Shown here: positions 12,895 through 20,548 of the stretch, piece after piece
How the letters are laid out: each line of letters starts with the position of its first letter
How positions within the stretch are numbered: the first letter of the stretch is position 1
IMG/VR virus record: IMGVR_UViG_3300036791_000481
Coordinates: 1-20,548 of that record
Direction: 5' to 3' (one strand)
DNA from: a virus
Length of the DNA stretch: 20,548 nucleotides
Translations under genes and position numbers: made by a program
Notes under the pieces: model-generated
The model's input: the letters and a program-made list of their open reading frames with translations, nothing else
Database searches by the model: none
Told to the model about the DNA's origin: nothing

Positions 12895-14004
12895 ATGGCC
12901 GATATGAATGTAACGCCTGCTAGACAAGGTTTAACGCCACTAATATGGGATAGCCAGTTCTTCAGCGAATATGTCAGAAAGTCACAATTCTCGAAATATA
13001 TGGGAACCTCGACCGGCTCTCTTATACAGGTCCGCGAGGACTTAACCCGCAAGGCCGGCGATACCGTGGTGTTTCCCGCCATGCGGAGGCTCGTGGGAGC
13101 CGGCGTTACTGGTAATACGATACTTGAGGGCAATGAGGAAATCCTCAACCTCCGTTCGTTGAACCTCGTCGTTTCCGCGTTCCGCCACGCCGTCGCGGTC
13201 AGTGATTGGGACGAGCAGAAGTCGGTGGTCGATCTCCGGGAAGCAGCGCGCGAGGCGCTGATGACCTGGGAACTCGAGAAGATGCGCTCCGACATCATCA
13301 CCTCGCTCGGGGCGATCACCGCCGACGGCAACGTCCAGGTCAGCTACGGCGCGGCCACCGCCGGCCAACGCAACACCTGGATGGTGAACAACGCCGATCG
13401 CGTGCTGTTCGGCCACCAGAAGGCCAACGCGGCATCCGGCGTCATGGCCACCGCGCTGTTGACCCTGGCATCGCCCGGCGATCGCATGAGCGCTGCGATC
13501 CTCACCTTGGCCAAGCGCATGGCGCGCGCTGCCAATCCCCGCATCCGTCCGATCACGGTGAACGACGACGAAGAGTGGTTCGTGGTGTTTATGCCGTCGC
13601 TGGTGTTCCGCGATCTGCTGCTCGATCCGGTCATCACCAATGCGCTGCAATACGCCTGGAACCGCGGTTCCGATAACCCACTCTTTACCGGCGGCGATAT
13701 CATCTATGACGGCCTCATCATCCGCGAGGTGCCCGAACTCGGCGTCATCACCGGGGCCGGCGCCGGCGGCGTCGACGTGGCCGCCTCGTTCATGTGCGGC
13801 GCACAGGCACTCGGGTGTGCATGGGCACAGAGGATGAAGTCAACCACCAACACGCGCGACTACGGCTACATGCATGGAGTCGGCATTCAGGAAATCCGCG
13901 GCATCGGCAAACTGCGCTTCGGCACCGATCCCACCGTGGATACAACCAAGCCGGTCGATAACGGGGTGTTCACGATCTACACGACCGCCGTCGCCGACGC
14001 ATAA
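12895..14004 (+). CDS. major capsid protein, N4-gp56/DUF4043-like
   Basis: A 369-residue protein. The pattern fits the N4-gp56 family: FFSEYVRKSQFSKYMG, then IQVREDLTRKAGDTVVFPAM, VTGNTILEGNEEILNLRSLN, VVDLREAAREALMTWELEKM and, late, FVVFMPSLVFRDLLLDP. These are the N-arm, spine helix and peripheral domain of an HK97-type fold in family terms. Role: main shell subunit. It follows the scaffold (with an HNH gene between) and precedes small structural genes. The first 40 codons are about 43% GC by hand count, against 60% or more later on, which is unusual for this window. Confidence 0.88.
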   Translation: MADMNVTPARQGLTPLIWDSQFFSEYVRKSQFSKYMGTSTGSLIQVREDLTRKAGDTVVFPAMRRLVGAGVTGNTILEGNEEILNLRSLNLVVSAFRHAVAVSDWDEQKSVVDLREAAREALMTWELEKMRSDIITSLGAITADGNVQVSYGAATAGQRNTWMVNNADRVLFGHQKANAASGVMATALLTLASPGDRMSAAILTLAKRMARAANPRIRPITVNDDEEWFVVFMPSLVFRDLLLDPVITNALQYAWNRGSDNPLFTGGDIIYDGLIIREVPELGVITGAGAGGVDVAASFMCGAQALGCAWAQRMKSTTNTRDYGYMHGVGIQEIRGIGKLRFGTDPTVDTTKPVDNGVFTIYTTAVADA

Positions 14005-14016
14005 GGAGACACCATC

Positions 14017-14481
14017 ATGGCAAATCAGCATTCTGATGCCCACCCGGCCGAGAAGCCGGCACCTCCGCCTCCGCCGGCACCGAAGCCCGATCCGAAGGCC
14101 GTAGCCGCCGCTAAGGAGGCACAGGCCGCCGGATCGATCGGCGCGCAGGTCATTCTCGACTTCAACGGCGACGGCTCGCTCGGTGCACGTGGCGGCCTCT
14201 CCGCGACCATCGAGGAGAACACCGCCGGCCGGGACGCGCACCTGATCGCGCTCGGGCTCGATCCGCTCGCGCCGTCCGGACCGCCGCCGCCGATGGAGGT
14301 GCGTAAGGCACGGAAGGCGGCAGCCGAGGCGCAGGCGAAGGCCAATGAGCAGGTGGCGGCCGCACACGCACAGCCGGGCTCCGGTGCGGCCTCGCGCGTC
14401 TCCAGCCTCGCCGCCGGCCTCATCACCGAGCCGGCCGACGTGCCGATCGACGGGCCGACCACCGCCGGCGGCGCGCACTGA
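14017..14481 (+). CDS. Ala/Pro-rich small structural candidate
   Basis: A 154-residue protein right after the capsid gene, with AGGAG around the capsid stop as ribosome-binding site. It starts with a Pro-rich arm, then a short folded-looking part (SIGAQVILDFNGDGSLGARG), then a long Ala/Lys-rich helix (RKARKAAAEAQAKANEQVAA) and a disordered end. Position suggests a head-associated or head-closure protein; no family recognised. Confidence 0.65.
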   Translation: MANQHSDAHPAEKPAPPPPPAPKPDPKAVAAAKEAQAAGSIGAQVILDFNGDGSLGARGGLSATIEENTAGRDAHLIALGLDPLAPSGPPPPMEVRKARKAAAEAQAKANEQVAAAHAQPGSGAASRVSSLAAGLITEPADVPIDGPTTAGGAH

Positions 14482-14488
14482 GCGTGTG

Positions 14489-14767
14489 ATGGCGGTCCAG
14501 CTCAATCAACTGATGCCGGCTGGGCCGCCCTCGGACCCGGGGCAATACATGCAATGGCTGCAACAGGCCTCGCAGCATGTCGGCATGGCGCCTGAGGTGC
14601 TGCACGGCATGGTGCAGAAAGACCCCGATGCGCCATGGGTGCAAAACCTCAAGCGGCTGGTCGACCCGAACGTCGACCCCCGCGCAGTCATGGCGCCACA
14701 GTATCAGAACACCGACCCGGGCCTGAACCGCCTCGGGCCGCAGATCGGTGAGGTGGTGGGAACATGA
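14489..14767 (+). CDS. small hypothetical head/tail-region protein
   Basis: A 92-residue protein from the ATG at 14489 (a GTG sits directly before it). It is Gln/Pro/Met-rich: GQYMQWLQQASQHVGMAPEV, then VQKDPDAPWVQNLKRLVDP. It overlaps the adaptor gene by ATGA at 14764-14767. No family recognised; context suggests a virion or assembly role. Confidence 0.62.
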   Translation: MAVQLNQLMPAGPPSDPGQYMQWLQQASQHVGMAPEVLHGMVQKDPDAPWVQNLKRLVDPNVDPRAVMAPQYQNTDPGLNRLGPQIGEVVGT

Positions 14768-15426
14768 GCATCACCGTCGCGCCAGGGCTGTCGATCGCCG
14801 ACCTGGGCGAGCGGGCATTGCGGCGGATCGGCGTCGCCATCATCCCGGTCGCCGATCGCCCGCCGCTCAATGCGATGGTCGCGCCCGCCAGTGTCGCCAC
14901 CTCGGCGCTGGTGGAACTCGGCGTGATCGCCGCCGACGAAACCCCCTCCGCATCAGATCAGGCGCTGGCACTGGCCAAGGTGCAGGCGGTTCAGGCCAGC
15001 TTAGCTGCCCAGGCGCTGGTGTGGTGGGACGACGCCGGCATTCCGTCCGCGCTGGTCGAGGAATACACCAAGCTGGCGGCACAGCAGATGGCGACCTCGT
15101 TCGGCAAGGCCGGCGACCTGCAAATCTACACCGCGATCGAGGCGCGGGTGCGGCATGTGGCGCTGGTGCTGTCGGCGCCCGACCTCGCGACCGCCGCGGT
15201 GCAGGCGGTCCATGACAACCTGGCAGCACGCGGTCTGGTGCGCTGGACCGTGTTCGACATCCCGCCCGCCGCCATCGATCCGTATGTGGCCCTGGCGGCG
15301 GCGGCACTGGCGCCGCGGTTCGACCAGCAGGCCGATCCCAATGCCGTGGTCGCGGCAACCCGCTCGCTGGCGCAGATCATCGCGCTGCCGACCTCCGGCG
15401 AGCGGGTGCAGGTGGAGTACTTCTGA
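14764..15426 (+). CDS. gp4-like head-tail adaptor (tail accessory factor)
   Basis: A 220-residue protein starting at the ATGA overlap. The N-terminal half carries a signature of P22 gp4-like tail accessory proteins: ALVELGVIAADETPSASDQA, then an Ala-rich helix to VWWDDAGIP. Family knowledge: these form a ring under the portal and stabilise packaged DNA. An internal duplication is visible: residues 72-115 align without gaps to 144-187 with 19 of 44 identical by hand count, including I-P, Tyr and Phe positions. It is longer than P22 gp4 (166 residues), in line with the duplication. No tape-measure gene is seen in the window, in keeping with a short tail. Confidence 0.75.
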   Translation: MSITVAPGLSIADLGERALRRIGVAIIPVADRPPLNAMVAPASVATSALVELGVIAADETPSASDQALALAKVQAVQASLAAQALVWWDDAGIPSALVEEYTKLAAQQMATSFGKAGDLQIYTAIEARVRHVALVLSAPDLATAAVQAVHDNLAARGLVRWTVFDIPPAAIDPYVALAAAALAPRFDQQADPNAVVAATRSLAQIIALPTSGERVQVEYF

Positions 15427-15429
15427 AAC

Positions 15430-16293
15430 ATGACCGTGCATCTGCACTACGCCGCCTATCCCTCGTCGGTCGAGGTGCCGGTGGTGGGACCACCGGGTCC
15501 GCCTGGGCCGGTTGGACCGGCAGGCCCGGCAGGGCCGCCAGGAACGCCGGGAGGGCCGCCAGGCCCCACCGGACCCGCCGGACCAGCGGGGGCCGGCAGC
15601 GTGGCCAATATCGGGCGCAACCGGCTGCACAACAGCGGCTTCAGCGTCAACCAGCGCACCTATGTCAGCGGCACCGCGCTGGCGGCGGCAGCCTACGCGC
15701 ACGATCGTTGGAAGGCCGGCGCCGGGGGCTGCACCTACACATTCACGCAAACGCAGCCGTTCACCACCATTACGATCACCGCCGGCACGCTGCAGCAGAT
15801 CGTCGAGGCGATGAACGTCGAAGGCGGCGCCTATGTGCTGTCGTGGACGGGGACGGCGCAGGCGCGGATCAATGCCGGCACGTATGCCGCAAGCCCGGTG
15901 ACGATCACGGGCCTCACCGCCAATGCCGCGATCACGGTGGAGTTTAACGCCGGCACGCTTGGCGCGGCGCAGCTTGAGCCGGGAAGCGCGGCGACGTCGG
16001 TGGAAAAGCGCGATCCGATGCTGGAAAAGGCGCTCTGCCAGCGGTTCTATCAAACGGCGCCATTGCGCGTGCAGGGATGGGCCGAGGGCGCTAACGTCAT
16101 AGCGGCACAGTGGCAACCGTTCATTACCAGTATGCGGGCCTCGCCCACAATCACGCCGAACTACAGCACGCAGTCAAATTGTGCCGGCTCCATTGGCACG
16201 ACAACCGCCGACGGCTTCCAGCCGTTTGCCATCGGGGTCGCGACTGGGCAGATGAACCTGCAAGGGACATTCACCGCATCCGCTGATTTATAG
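15430..16293 (+). CDS. collagen-repeat tail fibre protein
   Basis: A 287-residue protein. Residues about 20-55 are Gly-X-Y repeats (GPPGPPGPVGPAGPAGPPG and onward), a collagen-like trimer stalk. The remainder is beta-rich: NRLHNSGFSVNQRTYVSG, AYAHDRWKAGAGGCTYTF, then WTGTAQARINAGTY, a layout I associate with phage receptor-binding and carbohydrate-binding tips. The likely role is a virion fibre contacting the cell surface. It starts three bases after the adaptor stop; the nearest GGAG is rather far upstream. Confidence 0.78.
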   Translation: MTVHLHYAAYPSSVEVPVVGPPGPPGPVGPAGPAGPPGTPGGPPGPTGPAGPAGAGSVANIGRNRLHNSGFSVNQRTYVSGTALAAAAYAHDRWKAGAGGCTYTFTQTQPFTTITITAGTLQQIVEAMNVEGGAYVLSWTGTAQARINAGTYAASPVTITGLTANAAITVEFNAGTLGAAQLEPGSAATSVEKRDPMLEKALCQRFYQTAPLRVQGWAEGANVIAAQWQPFITSMRASPTITPNYSTQSNCAGSIGTTTADGFQPFAIGVATGQMNLQGTFTASADL

Positions 16294-16303
16294 AGGGCAA
16301 CCA

Positions 16304-17548
16304 ATGCCGGACTGTGGACCGCTGATCTTTGGCCCGCCGCTCACCGAGATGTCGAACGTGCACGATTTCGGGGCGCGTGGCGACGGCGTAACCGACGATA
16401 CCGCCGCGATCAACGCGGCACTCGCGACCTGCTCGCCGGTGTTCTTCCCGCCGGGGACGTACAATACCACGGGCAGCCATGTCATCGCCTGCAATGGTCA
16501 GGTGATCTGGGGTACCGGGCCGGGCGCCTCGATCATCAACTGCATCAGCAGCAGCGCGCCGGTGTTCACGGTCAATGTAAGCCTGTCGTGGACCGGGTTC
16601 CGGGAGATCGGCATCTGGCGCAATGGCGGTTACTGGGCTGGCGGCGGCGGCGCTGCCGCGGTGGTGGGCGGCAACGGCATTGTATACAACAACACCGGCA
16701 GCAATGCGCTGATACAGAACGTGGTGCTGAACAACCATTATGTCGGTCTCGTGCTCGGCAACACCGATATTTCGGTCGTCGATAATGTCTGGATCGAGGG
16801 CTGCGCTTCGCACGGCGTGATGTTCGACAGCACCCACGGCGGCGCGCTGCAATGGCGCCTCTGCAACATGGTATCCCAAGCCAACAACGGCCATGGTTAT
16901 TATGTGCCAGCCAATCCGGGCGGCGCGTCATGCGTCATGGGTGAGTGGTCCGACCTGTCAACGTTCGCTAATTCCGGTTATGGGATGGTCGTGCTGGGCA
17001 CCAGTGACGCGCAGGTTTACGACCTGCGGATTACCAGCGGATTTATCGGTGCCGACGCTGCCGGCGAATTGTATCTGGACACCTACGGCGACAACCATAA
17101 AATTATCGGGCTGTTTACCGAACTAGCCGGCAACGAGAGCAATGGCCGCGGCTTGCTGAAGCCGGCGCCCCATAGCGGCATGGGCATCAACGTCACGGCG
17201 AATAACCGCAATGTCATGCTGGAGGGCGTGGTGGCGTCCGCTCATAGCGAGCACGGGTTTTTAATCGCCGGCGCCGAGACCCTGATGGTGGGATGCCGCG
17301 CGGCGAGCAGCGGCATCGCGCATACTGGCGGTCGCAACGGGGTAAACCACTTAGGCGGCGTGCTGATGATGTCGGGCTGTCGCTCCGGCAACACGATCGG
17401 CGGCACCGATCAGCTCTACGGCGTGGCTACCTACGACGGCTCCAAGCTCGGCGTGGTCGGCTGCGATCTGCGCGGCAACACCACCGCAGCGCTGTTCTAT
17501 TCCACGAATGCCGGCCTGGTGACGGCGGCGGGGAACATGACGACATGA
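16304..17548 (+). CDS. pectate-lyase-fold tailspike protein
   Basis: A 414-residue protein. Residues 18-37 read NVHDFGARGDGVTDDTAAIN, the entry motif of right-handed parallel beta-helix (pectate-lyase-like) proteins, followed by FFPPGTYNTTGSHV. The rest is a repetitive Gly/Asn/Val-rich beta-helix (VVDNVWIEGCASHGVMFDST and similar coils). Family knowledge: phage tailspikes of this fold bind or cut capsular or O-antigen glycans. No catalytic residues can be assigned by eye. GAGGG before the ATG may serve as ribosome-binding site. Its stop overlaps the next start. Confidence 0.85.
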   Translation: MPDCGPLIFGPPLTEMSNVHDFGARGDGVTDDTAAINAALATCSPVFFPPGTYNTTGSHVIACNGQVIWGTGPGASIINCISSSAPVFTVNVSLSWTGFREIGIWRNGGYWAGGGGAAAVVGGNGIVYNNTGSNALIQNVVLNNHYVGLVLGNTDISVVDNVWIEGCASHGVMFDSTHGGALQWRLCNMVSQANNGHGYYVPANPGGASCVMGEWSDLSTFANSGYGMVVLGTSDAQVYDLRITSGFIGADAAGELYLDTYGDNHKIIGLFTELAGNESNGRGLLKPAPHSGMGINVTANNRNVMLEGVVASAHSEHGFLIAGAETLMVGCRAASSGIAHTGGRNGVNHLGGVLMMSGCRSGNTIGGTDQLYGVATYDGSKLGVVGCDLRGNTTAALFYSTNAGLVTAAGNMTT

Positions 17549-18030
17549 GCGCGCTGGCGATGACGCTGCCGTGGCGGCACGCGACGCCGCTCTATACGCC
17601 GCGACGCGACCTCGCGGCCGATGCCGCCGACAGCCTCTCGCTCACCGTGACCGTGGTCGAGACCGACACCCCGAATGCACCGCCGGCCGACCTCGCGACC
17701 GGGCCCACCTTCCCGTGCTTCTGGCTGCGCATCTGGAGCACCGCGAGCGGCTGGGGACCGTGGGACTACGGCGGCCTCGCACTGGGCAGCGGGACCGCGC
17801 TGTGGGCCGGCGAAGGCACAATCGATGCGACGCTGCCCGGCGCGGTGGATTTCCTGCTGCCGCTTGGCAGCATGCAGGGTTGGCCGCCACGCTGCGGCTG
17901 GGCGGTCTATGTGCAGCACGACGTGGGCCTGCGCGACACGCTCTGCACCGGCTACCTGCATCTGCGCGGCGCCGGCAGGTCCGCCACGCCGACCGGCGCA
18001 TTCAGGCTCAACAGCAGCGTTTTGGGATAA
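17545..18030 (+). CDS. hypothetical beta-rich tail-region protein
   Basis: A 161-residue protein beginning at the ATG in the ATGA overlap with the tailspike. It seems beta-rich (LSLTVTVVETDTPNAPPADL, CFWLRIWSTASGWGPWDYGG, GWAVYVQHDVGLRD) with several Trp and Cys. No family recognised. Position between two spike or fibre genes suggests a tail part or fibre accessory protein. Confidence 0.65.
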   Translation: MSALAMTLPWRHATPLYTPRRDLAADAADSLSLTVTVVETDTPNAPPADLATGPTFPCFWLRIWSTASGWGPWDYGGLALGSGTALWAGEGTIDATLPGAVDFLLPLGSMQGWPPRCGWAVYVQHDVGLRDTLCTGYLHLRGAGRSATPTGAFRLNSSVLG

Positions 18031-18034
18031 CCCG

Positions 18035-20548
18035 ATGACGTATCCATGGGTCAAAGGCGACATCCTGACGGCGGCGGACCTGAACGCCGCGATTGCCGAA
18101 GGCATCGCCGAAGGTGCGGTCCCCGAAGCCCCCTCCGACGGCACTGCCTACGGCCGTCTCAGCGCGGCCTGGCAGCCGGTGCTGCCGCTGGCCGGCGGCA
18201 CCATGACCGGCGCGCTGACGTTAAGCGCAGGCGGCACGTTCACCGGCACATTCGCTGGCGCGCATACCTATTCTGGACCGCTCACACTGACTGCAGCCGG
18301 CACCGCTCTTGCTGTCACCAACAACGCCACGGTCGGCGGCACGCTGACCACGACCGGCACGCTCATCGCCGGCGCATCTGGCCTGATCCGTGTCGCGACC
18401 GTTGCAGCAATGCGCGCGTTTGATACCACCAAGCTTGCAGGCGGTGCCAGCTATGTTGCCGAGGCCGATGGCTACACGACCGCAGGCGACGGCGGCGGTG
18501 GCGTGTTCGACTGGAGCACGGCAGTCCTTAGCGACACTGGGACAACCAATTCGACAACCACCATCACCGGGCTATCGGCCACCGTGCTGCGGTTTTTCAG
18601 CATGGGCGTATCCGGTGCCGGCATTCCGGCTGGCGCCACAGTTGCCTCGATCGTGTCCCCCACCTCGATCACGATCAGCGTCGCTGCTACTGCTTCTGCA
18701 AGTGGTGTGGCACTAACATTTACGCCGGTAGACGACGGCGTGATCGTGTTCAAGCCGACAGCCCTGACCACGCAGCAAGCTGGCCGTTGGGTGCGTCGCG
18801 TCTATGCCAACATGCTGACCATGGAAATGGCGGGCGGCGCGGGCGATTACCAATTTCCCGCCGGTGGTGTCGGCGAGGTTCTCGGGACTGATAACACAAC
18901 GCCACTTGTCAGGATCTCCAATGGCTCGGCAAGCCTTGCATTCTCTCAGGGCAAGACAACGGCCGGCGTTACAGTCAGATTGGGTCCGGGCAATTATCGC
19001 GTTGCTGGCACGTGGCAGCCACCGGCCGGCGTTGCTTTCGAGGGCTGCGGCACCACGGTCCAGCAGGCAGCGCTCGGCGGCGGAAACACCGGCCCGGCAA
19101 TATTTACCGCCGGAAGCGTGATCGCGCTCGATCCGGCAACGGGTGTCTGCAATCTGATCAACGGCGCACGTCTGTCTAACCTGAAAATATACCGCCGCGG
19201 CATGGATCTAAACCCAACAACCGCGCAGGTTAAGAGCTTCTTTGCCGGCCTCGAAACCGAATTGACCGGCGGCAATCAATGGTTGCCGTCCACCGCATAC
19301 ACTGTTGGGCAGGTCGTTGTGCGTGTCGGGCTGGTCTACAAGTGCGACACGGCAGGCACGTCGGGCACGGCGCCATATGGCGGCCCGACAGGCACGACCA
19401 AGACAGCCAGTAGCGTTTCGGACGGCTTGGGCACAGTAAAATGGCACTACTGCAATGAGTTGAATTGGGTTGCTGGCAGGGCCGTCGAAATCGGCACGTT
19501 CCTCGCGTGGCAGCAGAATTTATACACGGTTGACACGGCAGGGACGACCGGAGCGAACGGCCCTACGGCAACCACGACGGGGGTCAACAGCATAACCGAT
19601 GGGACTGCAAAGCTGCACTTCGTAAATCGCTTCTCCGTTGGCATTCAGAGCATAAACCCCGGCCACTCGATCAACGACGTGTCGGTTGTCGGGTTTGCCA
19701 AGTGCGTCACATTAGGGAAACACGCAACGACGATCCGCAACCTATTCCTCGACGGCTTGTTTCCGTTTGAGAGCTTTGCGTCTGGTGACGGCACCACGTT
19801 TGATCGTATACACGCCCTTCCGTTGTATGCCCCGACGGCTGACGTGCCACCAGATGCGACATGGCGGTATAAGGCTGGAATTGGTCTATCTCTGTTAAAT
19901 AACAATCAGGCAACGGCCCTGATGAACTGTGAATCCGAGAACTGGATTATTGGGCTAAAACTGTCCAATGTGATATGGACGCGAGTTGAGAATTTCATAT
20001 GCGAAACCCCTGGTGCAGCATTGGGTGAAGCGTCCATTCAGTTCCGCAATATATGTGTCGCGGTGCAGGTGTCCAATGCCTATACCAACGGCACCTGTAG
20101 CTATGACATCGCCGCAACTGACCTGGCACACGTCAGCGACCCGTCCTCAGTTCCGGCGGCTGTTGGCAGTGTATCAGGCATCCGCATTACCAATGGCTTG
20201 GTTTTTGGTGATTCTGGCTATGCCGGACCCGGCAACGTTACCCAGTTTATAATTGGCGGAAATAGCCAATTATCCATCAACGGTTTGCAATCGAATAATT
20301 TTGGCAACCCGGTGATGAAATTCCTTCCCTCCAACGGTGGCGTCGCGTTCTGCGATGTTGACAACTCGCGTATTAACGGGGCGACAGGTAGCCAGGTCTT
20401 CACTGATCTGTTCCAGATTGACCCCACCGTTGCGGCCAACGTCCACTTCTCGTCAGTGTGGGACGCGGCCTTTAACCACTACATCGTGCCGCCCAACCAC
20501 AACGACGCTATCGACCTTGTCGCGGCTCCACTGACCGGTGGATCGCAT
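18035..20548 (+). CDS. large tail fibre/spike protein, 3'-partial at window edge
   Basis: Open from the ATG at 18035 to the right edge, 838 residues so far, no in-frame stop. The start MTYPWVKGDILTAADLNAAI is typical of phage fibres. Around residues 145-165 is a spike-like segment ADGYTTAGDGGGGVFDW. A beta-helix begins near VRLGPGNYRVAGTWQPPAGV. Two related inserts follow: one with STAYTVGQVVVRVGLVYKCD and AGTSGTAPYGGPTG, the next with IGTFLAWQQNLYTVDTAGTT; both look like small carbohydrate-binding modules placed in the helix. The far part is less GC-rich than the early part. Likely the main receptor-binding or glycan-active spike. Confidence 0.85.
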   Translation, partial: MTYPWVKGDILTAADLNAAIAEGIAEGAVPEAPSDGTAYGRLSAAWQPVLPLAGGTMTGALTLSAGGTFTGTFAGAHTYSGPLTLTAAGTALAVTNNATVGGTLTTTGTLIAGASGLIRVATVAAMRAFDTTKLAGGASYVAEADGYTTAGDGGGGVFDWSTAVLSDTGTTNSTTTITGLSATVLRFFSMGVSGAGIPAGATVASIVSPTSITISVAATASASGVALTFTPVDDGVIVFKPTALTTQQAGRWVRRVYANMLTMEMAGGAGDYQFPAGGVGEVLGTDNTTPLVRISNGSASLAFSQGKTTAGVTVRLGPGNYRVAGTWQPPAGVAFEGCGTTVQQAALGGGNTGPAIFTAGSVIALDPATGVCNLINGARLSNLKIYRRGMDLNPTTAQVKSFFAGLETELTGGNQWLPSTAYTVGQVVVRVGLVYKCDTAGTSGTAPYGGPTGTTKTASSVSDGLGTVKWHYCNELNWVAGRAVEIGTFLAWQQNLYTVDTAGTTGANGPTATTTGVNSITDGTAKLHFVNRFSVGIQSINPGHSINDVSVVGFAKCVTLGKHATTIRNLFLDGLFPFESFASGDGTTFDRIHALPLYAPTADVPPDATWRYKAGIGLSLLNNNQATALMNCESENWIIGLKLSNVIWTRVENFICETPGAALGEASIQFRNICVAVQVSNAYTNGTCSYDIAATDLAHVSDPSSVPAAVGSVSGIRITNGLVFGDSGYAGPGNVTQFIIGGNSQLSINGLQSNNFGNPVMKFLPSNGGVAFCDVDNSRINGATGSQVFTDLFQIDPTVAANVHFSSVWDAAFNHYIVPPNHNDAIDLVAAPLTGGSH

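Noticed and set aside
15001-16116. 371-residue minus-strand open frame
   Set aside because: It lies opposite the adaptor and collagen-fibre genes and has shadow-type composition.

Overview
The window looks like part of a tailed-phage genome or prophage, podovirus-like in organisation, from a GC-rich bacterium. An alphaproteobacterial host is my best guess from base composition and general gene style, but no gene here fixes the host. There is no integrase, attachment site, lysis cassette, tRNA or bacterial housekeeping gene, so prophage and free phage cannot be told apart.

Region 1 (3-2998, plus strand) is a run of small non-structural genes: a partial hypothetical gene open at the left edge, a CxxC/CxxC zinc-ribbon protein, a conserved phage-type protein with a faint RAMP/Cas7-like motif layout, a probable winged-helix DNA-binding protein, and a NusG-like transcription elongation factor (NGN plus KOW). 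The three gaps between the last four of these genes are filled almost completely by an unusual sequence: phase-locked arrays of the degenerate pentamer C-(G/T)-C-N-N, 35, 36 and 14 units long. They contain no start or stop codon in any forward frame. This is the most interesting feature of the window.

Region 2 (2995-4083) has minus-strand genes: an HNH endonuclease with an apparently frame-separated zinc finger, and a small CPCC protein. Between them is a 270-bp gap with a cluster of TATCGC words.

Region 3 (4084-20548) is the packaging, head and tail module, mostly plus strand and tightly packed with ATGA/GTGA/TAATG overlaps: Ig-like protein, DUF5681 protein (probable small terminase), large terminase, small membrane protein, a variable island (HNH endonuclease, two tiny genes, one antisense gene), P22-type portal, a small protein sharing the portal's C-terminal tail, an ADP-ribosyltransferase-fold protein, scaffold, an inserted minus-strand HNH-AP2 endonuclease, N4-gp56-like major capsid protein, two small structural candidates, a gp4-like head-tail adaptor with an internal duplication, a collagen-repeat fibre, a pectate-lyase-fold tailspike, a small protein, and a very large fibre or spike running off the right edge.

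Together the genes package DNA (terminase, portal), build the head (scaffold, capsid), close it to a short tail (adaptor) and carry three or four receptor-binding or glycan-active proteins. Three HNH genes point to repeated homing-type insertion. The NusG-like factor beside C-rich, untranslatable intergenic arrays suggests, as a hypothesis only, phage control of elongation or Rho-dependent termination in the early operon.
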